DNA of 64,000 bases from Rothia uropygialis (GTDB lineage: Bacteria; Actinomycetota; Actinomycetes; Actinomycetales; Micrococcaceae), in NCBI RefSeq assembly GCF_004137765.1, contig NZ_NOIS01000002.1:372001-436000 (forward strand). Reading direction: 5' to 3'. Below the pieces are notes generated by a model that was given only the letters and a program-made list of their open reading frames with translations, had not been told where the DNA came from and searched no databases. A program made the translations under genes and the position numbers. Positions within the stretch are counted from its first letter, which is position 1. Each line of letters starts with the position of its first letter. Below are positions 19,150 through 26,898 of this stretch, piece after piece.

Positions 19150-19279
19150 GCCACATGTGGCCGTTGCTTTCCTACATCCTGGGGCCGGCCGCCTCCCCGA
19201 ACTAGTGGTTGCCACTTGTTGTCGTCACCACTTCCCACGTCAGACCTGTGATCCAGGCAACAAATGGCAACCCGTTGCC
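19150..19279. promoter_or_regulatory. Operator-like repeats in the divergent sugar promoter
   Basis: Three symmetric elements lie between the GPH symporter and the isomerase. First, a perfect 12-bp palindrome GCCACATGTGGC (19150-19161). Second, a 15-bp inverted repeat with one mismatch, GGTTGCCACTTGTTG (19207-19221) against CAACAAATGGCAACC (19258-19272). Third, GGCAA-CCCG-TTGCC (19266-19279). The shared GGCAAC/GTTGCC core resembles LacI-family operators. The regulator is not in the window. Confidence 0.55.
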
Positions 19280-19339
19280 GCGTATTCCCGGTTAAGCCAG
19301 GCTGGAGACCGGAAGACGTCATTCAACGAGGAGAAGTAC

Positions 19340-20167
19340 ATGTGGACCCTGTCCGGATTTGCCGACGAAATCTCCCCCGATTTCGAAACTCAGTGCGCCC
19401 ATGCACGGTCCTTGGGGCTCGAATACATCGAGTTCCGCAGCGCGTGGGACACCAATGTTCTGGACCTTGACGATCAGCAGCTCGAGCGGGCGGTGGAAAT
19501 CCTCGATCGTCACGGCCTCAAGGTTTCAAGCATCGGCTCACCCATCGGCAAGATCGGAATCCACGACCCCATCGATCCCCACCTCGAGCGTGCTCAGCAA
19601 GCGGTCGACGTCGCTCACGTCTTCGGCGCGCCCTTCGTGCGCATCTTTTCCTTCTTCATGCCCGACGGCGAGGATCCGGACAGCCATCGGGACGAGGTCA
19701 TCGAACGCATGCGGGCACTTGCCGACGTCGCCGAGGAAGGCGACCTGACCTTCCTGCACGAAAACGAAAAGAAGATCTACGGCGACATCCCTCGCCGGTG
19801 CGCGGACATCCTAGAGAGCGTCGACTCCTCGCGACTCCGGGCGGCGTGGGACTCCGCGAACTTCGTGCAGTGCGGTCTGCGCCCCTACTCCGAGGGCTAT
19901 GCCCAGATCCGCCCGTACCTTGAGTACATCCAAGTCAAGGACGCGCGCCTGTCCGACGGCGAAGTGGTCGTGACCGGCGAAGGCGACGGCGAACTGCGTG
20001 AGACCCTCGACGCCTTGGTCGCGGACGGATTCGACGGGTTCTTCTCACTCGAACCTCATCTGTCCGCAACGCACGAGCTCGGAGGCTTCTCCGGACCCGA
20101 ATTGTTCACCGAGGCGCACGCGGCGTTCACGAGTCTGCTCAAGGAGAAGGGGATCCCATACCAGTGA
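19340..20167 (+). CDS. Sugar phosphate isomerase/epimerase family protein (TIM barrel)
   Basis: 275-residue TIM barrel beginning MWTLSGFADEISPDFE, a start often seen in this family. Probable metal ligands are in LTFLHENEKKIYG, LRAAWDSANFVQ, IQVKDARLSDG and GFFSLEPHL. GAGGAGAAG precedes the ATG at 19340; the frame is open upstream but without family sequence. Its stop overlaps the GTG of the Gfo/Idh gene (GTGA), so oxidoreductase and isomerase are co-translated and probably act on the same intermediate. Confidence 0.87.
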   Translation: MWTLSGFADEISPDFETQCAHARSLGLEYIEFRSAWDTNVLDLDDQQLERAVEILDRHGLKVSSIGSPIGKIGIHDPIDPHLERAQQAVDVAHVFGAPFVRIFSFFMPDGEDPDSHRDEVIERMRALADVAEEGDLTFLHENEKKIYGDIPRRCADILESVDSSRLRAAWDSANFVQCGLRPYSEGYAQIRPYLEYIQVKDARLSDGEVVVTGEGDGELRETLDALVADGFDGFFSLEPHLSATHELGGFSGPELFTEAHAAFTSLLKEKGIPYQ

Positions 20168-21225
20168 CTCTCGGTGCCTTGATCGTCGGTTACGGTTCCG
20201 TGAGCGCTGTGCACGCCGAGGCGCTCACATCCATGCCCAACGCCCGGATCGTTGGCGTGTGCGACGTCAACCCGGAACGGAGGAGGGCGGCCGAACTCGA
20301 ACTTGGGGTGCCGACCGCCCAATCCGTCGATGACGCACTCCAGAGGTTCGCCCCCGACGTCGTGCACGTCACGACGCCCCATGGGCAGCACGAGCCCGCG
20401 ATTCTCGAGGGATTGCGAGCCGGGTGCGACGTGCTGACCGAGAAACCGCTCAGTTCCGATTTGGCCAGTGCCGAGAGGATTGCTGAGGCCGCCAGGAATC
20501 CGAAGCTCGGCCGCGGCGGGCGTCGTCCGCGCGTGGGCGTGTGCTTCCAAAATCGTTACAATCTCTCGGCACAGGCCATGAAGCAGGTCGTGGAAGCCGG
20601 CGAATTCGGCGCGGTCCAAGGAGCTGTGGCGACCGTCGCGTGGCACCGACCGCCCGAGTACTACACAGACAAACCGTGGCGTGGAACCTGGTCCGGCAGC
20701 GGTGGCGGACTACTGATCAACCAAGCAATCCATACGGTGGATTTGCTCCAATGGATTATGGGGCCCGTGGTCGCTGTACGCGGGCGGGTCGGCACCGATG
20801 CCTTGAACAAGATCATCGAGGTCGAGGACACCGCGGCCTTGACCCTGACTCATGAGTCCGGCGTGCGGAGCGTCCTCATGGCGACCAATGCGGCCCCCGC
20901 GAATCTTCCCGTGACCATGGACGTCGTCATGGAGCGGGGCCAGATGCGGTCCGGAACCGAACTGTTGATTACGGGGGAAGGCGCACCGGACAAGGTGGTC
21001 AAGGAGCGCCTCCCTTCGGATCGGGCCAAAGCATATTGGGGGTCCTCCCACGTCGAACTCATCAAGGATTTCTACGAGGGTTTCGAGGCCGGCGAGGAAT
21101 TCTGGATCGACCCCGACGAGGCGATGAATTCATTGCGCATCGTGAAGGCCGCCTACGACGGTGTCGGCGGATTCCCCGAAAGGCCCGGACGGGACGTGGA
21201 CGCGGCCAACCCCTATCTGGTGTGA
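20164..21225 (+). CDS. Gfo/Idh/MocA-family oxidoreductase
   Basis: 353-residue NAD(P)-dependent dehydrogenase starting at GTG. Rossmann start LGALIVGYGSVSAVHAE, EKP motif in DVLTEKPLSSDL, substrate domain with PWRGTWSGSGGGLLINQ and AIHTVDLLQW. Coupled to the TIM-barrel gene by a 4-base overlap. Its 3' end overlaps the stop of a truncated minus-strand gene by 13 bases, which marks a recombination boundary between this locus and the DUF2848 locus. Confidence 0.9.
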   Translation: MTLGALIVGYGSVSAVHAEALTSMPNARIVGVCDVNPERRRAAELELGVPTAQSVDDALQRFAPDVVHVTTPHGQHEPAILEGLRAGCDVLTEKPLSSDLASAERIAEAARNPKLGRGGRRPRVGVCFQNRYNLSAQAMKQVVEAGEFGAVQGAVATVAWHRPPEYYTDKPWRGTWSGSGGGLLINQAIHTVDLLQWIMGPVVAVRGRVGTDALNKIIEVEDTAALTLTHESGVRSVLMATNAAPANLPVTMDVVMERGQMRSGTELLITGEGAPDKVVKERLPSDRAKAYWGSSHVELIKDFYEGFEAGEEFWIDPDEAMNSLRIVKAAYDGVGGFPERPGRDVDAANPYLV

Positions 21226-21311
21226 ATCCGTACGGCATCGTCGGCCTGGAATGAGCAGTCCAGAATCTTCCCGTATGCGGCGAACGCATCCGCATCAAGA
21301 ACGTGGATCAT
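21213..21311 (-). pseudogene. N-terminal stub of a cupin / ureidoglycolate-lyase-like gene
   Basis: An ATG at 21311 with AGGAGA at good spacing opens a 32-codon frame with the pattern LDADAFAAYGKILD, then stops at TAG (21215-21213). The AF-x-x-YG-x-I/L-L pattern is seen at the N-terminus of ureidoglycolate lyase (AllA)-like and DUF4867 cupins, normally 160-200 residues. It follows the DUF2848 gene on the same strand. The frame ends exactly where the Gfo/Idh gene begins on the other strand, so it looks truncated. The family assignment is tentative. Confidence 0.5.
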
Positions 21312-21368
21312 CGGTTCTCCTGAACAAGTGTTTGGGGCAGTCGTTCCAGTTCGTTCGCTGCGAGGTCC

Positions 21369-22049
21369 TCAGCCGACAGGCTCGGGCATCGGCTCGACCG
21401 CATATGCGAGTTCGATTGTGTTGCCATTGGTCGGGTCCGTGAGTCGTACGCGCCACTTCGGTGCGAACTGGTCGACGTCGGGGGCCATGGGGATCGTGCC
21501 TGAAATGAGGACAGTGCCGGGCTGGGCATATCCCTTTTCCCGAAGCTGCTCGAGCCAGTGCTCCGGAGGAAGGAGCTCAGCGAAGCTGCCGTCCTGAATC
21601 CGAGTCTCCTCGCCCGAGGAGTCGGCGACCCATGCCTCGATCCGGATGTCGTCGATGTGGTCCGCGATGTCGTCGAGGCGCCAAGCCTTCCTCGCAAGAA
21701 CATCCGGCGAGGCGTTCTTGCTCCACGCCACCCCGTAAGTCTCCAGGTCGCGGTCGGTCTGGTCGCATGCGGCGGTGATGAGCACTCCCCCATCCGTCAC
21801 AACGATGGCCCATTCGGCCTCACCGGAGGACTTTCCGCGCTGCACCGCGACGGTTTCCGTCTGCTGCGCGAGGTACGGCGAGACCGGGTATAGCGCAGGG
21901 ATAACTGTGGGACCCGGGACGCCCAGTTCGGCGAGTTCATCGATGTGCGCTTGGACGGAAGACTGATCGCGTCCGGCGTACCCCGCGTTGAACAGGCGGG
22001 TGACTTCGACGTCGGTGCTCGACCCCTCGGGGAGTTCGAATGTGAGCAT
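21369..22049 (-). CDS. DUF2848 family protein
   Basis: 226-residue protein of the DUF2848 family, thought to be related to the fumarylacetoacetate-hydrolase fold; no biochemical function is established that I know of. Conserved-looking segments are YPVSPYLAQ, EAEWAIVVTDGG, NASPDVLARKAWRLDDI and PGTVLISGTIP. GAGAAGGAAG precedes the ATG. It is divergent from the MHS transporter across a region with a GntR-type palindrome, and upstream of a truncated cupin-like gene. Probably an amide- or enol-cleaving enzyme of an organic-nitrogen catabolic pathway; that is inference from neighbours. Confidence 0.8.
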   Translation of the reverse strand: MLTFELPEGSSTDVEVTRLFNAGYAGRDQSSVQAHIDELAELGVPGPTVIPALYPVSPYLAQQTETVAVQRGKSSGEAEWAIVVTDGGVLITAACDQTDRDLETYGVAWSKNASPDVLARKAWRLDDIADHIDDIRIEAWVADSSGEETRIQDGSFAELLPPEHWLEQLREKGYAQPGTVLISGTIPMAPDVDQFAPKWRVRLTDPTNGNTIELAYAVEPMPEPVG

Positions 22050-22103
22050 TGGAGGCCTACTTCCTTCTCGGGTTACCGCGGCCGATCGGACGGGGTTGTT
22101 TCA

Positions 22104-22113
22104 TTGTATACAA
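22104..22113. promoter_or_regulatory. TTGTATACAA palindrome, candidate GntR/FCD operator
   Basis: Perfect 10-bp palindrome in the only AT-rich patch between the divergent DUF2848 and MHS genes. It fits the T-GT-n-AC-A pattern of FadR/GntR-type sites. The GntR gene at 23560 lies at the other end of the transporter gene. Confidence 0.5.
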
Positions 22114-22178
22114 CCAGTATAACGTTGACGCAATCATCACGTGTGAAGCGTCACATAGCATCGACTCGAAAGGCAGTC

Positions 22179-23519
22179 ATGAGCACATCGACCATTGCCC
22201 GTCCACCTGTCACCAAGAAAGACCTCGTCAAGGCATTCGCCGCGAGTCTCAGTGGCACGACGCTCGAGTGGTATGACTTCGCGATCTATTCGGCGGCCGC
22301 CGCGATCGTACTTCCGGTACTCTTCTTCCCCACGGGCGATCCGATGGTCGGCGTTCTCCTCGCCTTCTCGACCTACGCCGTCGGGTACGTATCCCGCCCA
22401 CTCGGCGGTATCGTCTTCGGGCGTCTGGGTGACAAGGTCGGGCGCAAGAAGGTCCTCGTGTGGACTCTGGTCCTGATCGGTACCTCGACATTCCTCATTG
22501 GGCTGCTGCCTACGTACCAAAGCATCTCGTTCTTCGCCCCGCTCGTCCTCGTGCTCCTGCGATTTGCGCAGGGAGTGGGCGTCGGGGGCGAATGGGGTGG
22601 CGCCGTCCTGCTTTCCAGCGAATACGGCGACCCTCGCTACCGCGGTTTCTGGTCCTCCGCCGCGCAGATCGGCCCACCGGCCGGAAACCTCCTCGCGAAC
22701 GGTGTTTTCGCGGGCCTCACCCTGCTCTTGTCCGAGGAGGCGTTCTTCGCGTGGGGATGGCGGGTGGCTTTCCTCATTTCCGCTGTGCTCGTCCTCTTCG
22801 GGCTGTGGATCCGCCTCAAGCTCGAGGACACCCCTGTCTTCAAGGCTGTGGAAAAGTCCGGGCAACGTGCGGAGAAACCCATTTCCGAACTCTTCAGGGA
22901 CGAGCTGCGGCCTCTGATTGCGGCCGTTCTCTCCCGCATCGGCCCCGACGTCACGTACGCGCTGTTCACCGTCTTCACCCTCACGTACGGCACCCTCGTC
23001 CTCGGACTGGACCGAGCGACCGTCCTCGGCGCAGTGATGTTCGGGTCCGCCTTCCAGATCGTGTGCATCCCGCTGGCCGGATACGTCTCCGACCTGATCA
23101 ACCGGCGTCTCCTCTACGGAATTTCGGCCCTCGGCACGGTCGTGTGGACGTTCGTCTTCTTCTCCCAATTGCAGACCGGCAGCGCACTGTGGATGTACAT
23201 CGGAATTCCCATCGGACTTTTCTTCCACTCACTCATGTACGGCCCCCAGGCGGCATTCGTCGTCGAGCAGTTCTCACCGCGATTGCGATACACCGGCTCA
23301 TCGCTTGCCTACACCATCGCCGGTGTGCTCGGTGGAGCGATCGCGCCGATGATGTTCACGCTGCTCCTCGACACGACGGACACGTGGGTGTGGGTTGCCG
23401 TTTACCTGGCCGGAACGTGTGTCCTGACGATCATCGGGCTAATGCTCGGACGCGACAACAACGTCCAGGAGGATCTCGATCATCTCGAGAAAGTACAGGC
23501 GAGCACGGCCGATGCCTGA
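22179..23519 (+). CDS. MFS transporter, metabolite:H+ symporter (MHS) type
   Basis: 446-residue, 12-helix proton symporter similar in build to the one at 2222. Markers are SGTTLEWYDFAIYSAAAA in helix 1 and GRLGDKVGRKKVL after helix 2. The ATG at 22179 has AAAGG upstream; the frame extends further back without family sequence. It is divergent from DUF2848 and convergent with the GntR gene, and probably imports the substrate of this locus. Confidence 0.88.
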   Translation: MSTSTIARPPVTKKDLVKAFAASLSGTTLEWYDFAIYSAAAAIVLPVLFFPTGDPMVGVLLAFSTYAVGYVSRPLGGIVFGRLGDKVGRKKVLVWTLVLIGTSTFLIGLLPTYQSISFFAPLVLVLLRFAQGVGVGGEWGGAVLLSSEYGDPRYRGFWSSAAQIGPPAGNLLANGVFAGLTLLLSEEAFFAWGWRVAFLISAVLVLFGLWIRLKLEDTPVFKAVEKSGQRAEKPISELFRDELRPLIAAVLSRIGPDVTYALFTVFTLTYGTLVLGLDRATVLGAVMFGSAFQIVCIPLAGYVSDLINRRLLYGISALGTVVWTFVFFSQLQTGSALWMYIGIPIGLFFHSLMYGPQAAFVVEQFSPRLRYTGSSLAYTIAGVLGGAIAPMMFTLLLDTTDTWVWVAVYLAGTCVLTIIGLMLGRDNNVQEDLDHLEKVQASTADA

Positions 23520-23559
23520 GATCCAAGCCAAGGTCCTGCACGCCGACCTGGCGGAAATC

Positions 23560-24216
23560 TCACGGGATCGGGGTGCCGTGGAGCAGGAGGCACTGCGTTC
23601 GTTCAATGTGGTGCCGGATCGCGGCCTCGGTCCCTGCTGCGTCGCCAGCACGCAAGGCCTCGAGGATCCGGGTGTGTTCTTCGAGCACTTCGGCAGGACG
23701 CTGCGAGCTGGTCCACGTCGCCGCGATGCCGAATCGCACGTGCATCACCCGGAGGCGGGTGTAGAAATCCGACATCACTCTGTTCCCCGGAGCATCAACC
23801 ATCGCCGCATGAAACCGCTGGTCTATCGAGATGAAGTCGGGGACCGTCTCCGAGGAGACCTGAAGATTGGCCTGTTGTTCCAGGAGGTCGGACATGGTTT
23901 CCAGGGGCACTCGACCGGAGGCAAGAACCTGGCGGGCCGCCTCGAGCTCAATGAGGGCACGCATTTCCATCGTCTCCCGGATCGCCCGGTCATCGCTTGG
24001 ACGCACGTAGGCCCCGCGGTGGGTAATGAGTTCGACGAGCCCATCGGAGGCAAGCATGATGAGCGCCTCGCGTATCGGAGTGCGGGAGAGCCCGAACTTG
24101 TCGACCAGATCTCCCTCGTTGAGAAAAGTCCCTTGCACGGACGGGTCGGTCAGAACGAGATCACGCAGACGATCGTAGGCGTTCTGGCGTGCTGTGGGTC
24201 CCGTTAACTTCTGCAT
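23560..24216 (-). CDS. GntR-family regulator, FCD (FadR-type) subfamily
   Basis: 218-residue repressor. The N-terminal winged helix covers residues about 10-75 with DLVDKFGLSRTPIREALIML, the GntR recognition helix. The C-terminal FCD domain is all-helical, with metal-binding candidates in FISIDQRFHAAM, EEHTRILEAL and AIRHHIERT. No clear Shine-Dalgarno lies before the ATG, so it may be leaderless. It is divergent from the nitrilase gene and most likely controls the DUF2848/MHS/nitrilase locus. Confidence 0.9.
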   Translation of the reverse strand: MQKLTGPTARQNAYDRLRDLVLTDPSVQGTFLNEGDLVDKFGLSRTPIREALIMLASDGLVELITHRGAYVRPSDDRAIRETMEMRALIELEAARQVLASGRVPLETMSDLLEQQANLQVSSETVPDFISIDQRFHAAMVDAPGNRVMSDFYTRLRVMHVRFGIAATWTSSQRPAEVLEEHTRILEALRAGDAAGTEAAIRHHIERTQCLLLHGTPIP

Positions 24217-24341
24217 GATTCACAAGCCTACCGGTCCCGGACCGTGACGATCCCGGTGCCCGCCGCATCGGACACACCGGAAGCACATCGAACGAAAACG
24301 CATGACGAAGACACACCCGAACACGATGAAGGAGCAGACCA

Positions 24342-25175
24342 ATGAAGGCAGCACTCGTGCAAATGAATTCTGTGGCGGATCCCCGTGCGAACCTGCGCAC
24401 GATCGCCGAACGCACGGAAACGGCGGCGAGGAACGGCGCCGACCTCGTCGTCTTCCCCGAAGCGACGCAGACTCCGTTCGGCACAGATCTGGCGGCTGCC
24501 GCGGAGGAACTCGATGGCCCTTGGGCAAAACGCCTCGAGGCGATCGCCCGTGAAAACGGGGTTACCGTGATCGCCGGCATGTTCCGCCCCGGAACAAATG
24601 GCACCGTGAAGAACACGATCGTGGCCCGTGGCATGGATCCCGAGGGCACCGCCGTAGCTGCACATTACGACAAGGTCCATCTATTCGACGCGTTCGGGCA
24701 CAAGGAATCAGATTCCGTCTCACCCGGCCAGACGATCCGCACGTTTGGATTCGGCGATCTCACCATAGGGTTGGCCATCTGTTACGACGTGCGGTTCCCT
24801 CCCCTCTTCACGGCGCAGGCGCGCTCGGGTGCGGACGCGATCGTCGTATCCGCCTCGTGGGGGTCGGGCCCCGGGAAGATCGAACAATGGGAATTGCTCG
24901 GTCGAGCGCGGGCATTGGACGCGACAGCATACGTACTCGCGTGCGGTCAGGCGGATCCGAGGGTCACGGGCGCCCCCGCAGCCCAGGACAGCCCGACGGG
25001 AGTGGGCCATTCGTACGTGGCAGGTCCGAAGGGAGAGTTGATCGCCTCCGCCGACGCCGGTGACGAGATCATCTATGCGGAGCTCTCGCGGCAGGTCGTC
25101 CGTCAGACGCGGACTGCGATTCCGGTGCTCGCGAACTCGTTCCTCGAGGGCGAGGTGACTGTCGAGACCGAGTGA
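24342..25175 (+). CDS. Carbon-nitrogen hydrolase (nitrilase superfamily amidase)
   Basis: 277-residue cytoplasmic hydrolase with the complete catalytic triad: E40 in VVFPEATQTP, K111 in HYDKVHLF and C147 in AICYDVRFP. Length and motifs fit the Nit1/omega-amidase-like branch, which hydrolyses small amides such as deaminated glutathione or alpha-keto acid amides. AAGGAG precedes the ATG. With DUF2848, a transporter and a GntR repressor it suggests breakdown of an imported amide or carbamoyl compound. Confidence 0.88.
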   Translation: MKAALVQMNSVADPRANLRTIAERTETAARNGADLVVFPEATQTPFGTDLAAAAEELDGPWAKRLEAIARENGVTVIAGMFRPGTNGTVKNTIVARGMDPEGTAVAAHYDKVHLFDAFGHKESDSVSPGQTIRTFGFGDLTIGLAICYDVRFPPLFTAQARSGADAIVVSASWGSGPGKIEQWELLGRARALDATAYVLACGQADPRVTGAPAAQDSPTGVGHSYVAGPKGELIASADAGDEIIYAELSRQVVRQTRTAIPVLANSFLEGEVTVETE

Positions 25176-25271
25176 GCGGCAGCCCAGCTTCCCGGGCCGG
25201 TGGGAATCCGCGCGACCTCGGGATTCACCGCCGCCCCGGATCGGCTCCGGATACACAGTACAAGCCGATCC

Positions 25272-26735
25272 TCATCCCCCGAGGAGCGCGGTGATCCCGT
25301 CGCGGGTGAAGTAGAGCAGAAATCCCGCCGAAACCAACCACATCAACCAGTGCACCTGACGGCCTTTGCCCGTCAGCACGTGGATCACAGCCCAGGAGAT
25401 GAATCCGACGCCGATTCCATTGGCGATCGAGTAGGTCAGCGGCATGGAGACGATGGTCAGGAAAACCGGAAGTGAGACGCGAAAATCGTTCATCTCAATC
25501 TCTTGGATCTGGATGACCATCATGGCCCCTACGACCACGAGGGCCGCGGCACCGGCTTCCATGGGAATCACCTCGATCAACGGGGTGAAGAACATGGAGA
25601 CCAGGAACAGGCCGCCGCTCACGCAAGCCGCGAGGCCGGTGCGGGCACCCTCGGCCACACCCGCGGCCGAATCCACGAAAACGGTATTGGAAGAGGCCGA
25701 AGCGGCGCCTCCTCCTATTGCCCCGATGCCTTCGACGATGAATGCTTGGCGGATTCTGGGAAAAGTGCCGTCCGAGCGCGCGAGACCGGCGTTGCCGGCG
25801 AGCCCTGTCATGGTGCCCATGGCATCGAAGAAGTTGGTGAACAACAAGGTGAACACCAGCATGATCACGGAAAGCAGGCCGATTCTTTCGATCGAGCCGA
25901 AGAGATCGAAAGCGCCGACGAGTCCGAAATCAGGCAGCGCAACGATGTGACTGGGAACTTCGGGAGCGCTCAGGTTCCACCCCTGAGGATCCGGGTGTAC
26001 CGGGTCCCCCACCGTTCCCAAATGGGCAAAGGCCTGCACGATGATCGACACGACGGTTGCGACCACCATGCCGATGAGGATCCCACCCGGCACTCGACGG
26101 ACGACCAGGACGCCGATCAGAAGAAGAGCGAACACGAATATGACCGTGGGCAACGCCGTGATGGAACCGCCCTGGCCGAGTTGGACCGGTGGGCCGTCCG
26201 GGGTTCGAGTGACAAAACCCGAATTGACGAAGCCGATGAATGCGATGAACAGACCTATGCCCACGGTGATCGCCTTCTTCAGCGGCGCGGGAACAGCGTG
26301 GAAGATAGCAGTGCGGACGCCCGTGGCCCCCAGGAATACTATGATCACGCCATTGATGATGACCAGCCCCATCGCCTCTGGCCAGGTCACGTCGTGCACC
26401 ACGGAGACAGCGAGGAAACTGTTCATCCCCAATCCGGCCGCGAGAGAAAATGGCAGCCGGGCGACGAGGCCGAAGAGTACCGTGATGCACCCCGCCACGA
26501 GTCCCGTCACGGCCGTCAGTTGTCCGAAGTCGAGGCTGCTCCCCTCAACATCCGGTGCGGCTCCGAGGATCAGGGGGTTGAGTACGACGATGTACGCCAT
26601 GGCCACGAAGGCCACGAGTCCGCCCCGGAGTTCTTGTTTGACCGTGGACCCACGTGCGGTGATCTCGAAATAGCGGTCCAGGGCGGAACGCCGTCCCGTC
26701 GGTTTCTTTTCGGATTTGAGGTTGACTACAGCCAT
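25272..26735 (-). CDS. NCS2-family purine permease (AzgA / PbuG-like)
   Basis: 487-residue inner-membrane permease, about 12-14 helices, of the AzgA/GhxP/PbuG branch that imports adenine, guanine or hypoxanthine. Typical segments are RGGLVAFVAMAYIVVLNPLI, LPFSLAAGLGMNSFLA, NFFDAMGTMTGLA and SASSNTVFVDSAAGVAEGAR. It is the third minus-strand gene after a xanthine-type permease and guanine deaminase, consistent with guanine/hypoxanthine uptake. Confidence 0.9.
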   Translation of the reverse strand: MAVVNLKSEKKPTGRRSALDRYFEITARGSTVKQELRGGLVAFVAMAYIVVLNPLILGAAPDVEGSSLDFGQLTAVTGLVAGCITVLFGLVARLPFSLAAGLGMNSFLAVSVVHDVTWPEAMGLVIINGVIIVFLGATGVRTAIFHAVPAPLKKAITVGIGLFIAFIGFVNSGFVTRTPDGPPVQLGQGGSITALPTVIFVFALLLIGVLVVRRVPGGILIGMVVATVVSIIVQAFAHLGTVGDPVHPDPQGWNLSAPEVPSHIVALPDFGLVGAFDLFGSIERIGLLSVIMLVFTLLFTNFFDAMGTMTGLAGNAGLARSDGTFPRIRQAFIVEGIGAIGGGAASASSNTVFVDSAAGVAEGARTGLAACVSGGLFLVSMFFTPLIEVIPMEAGAAALVVVGAMMVIQIQEIEMNDFRVSLPVFLTIVSMPLTYSIANGIGVGFISWAVIHVLTGKGRQVHWLMWLVSAGFLLYFTRDGITALLGG

Positions 26736-26898
26736 TGGGTGTCTCTTTTCCCTACCATTCCCAGAATTGAAATGGAGATTGTTTGTGGGGATTGGCGACG
26801 ATGAATTCTTACCCTTACGGAACTCTTGTCACGGCGGAGAAGGAGTCCCGAGCATTTGACGGTGGTTTATGGTCGGGCGGTAAACGCCACTGAGTTCA

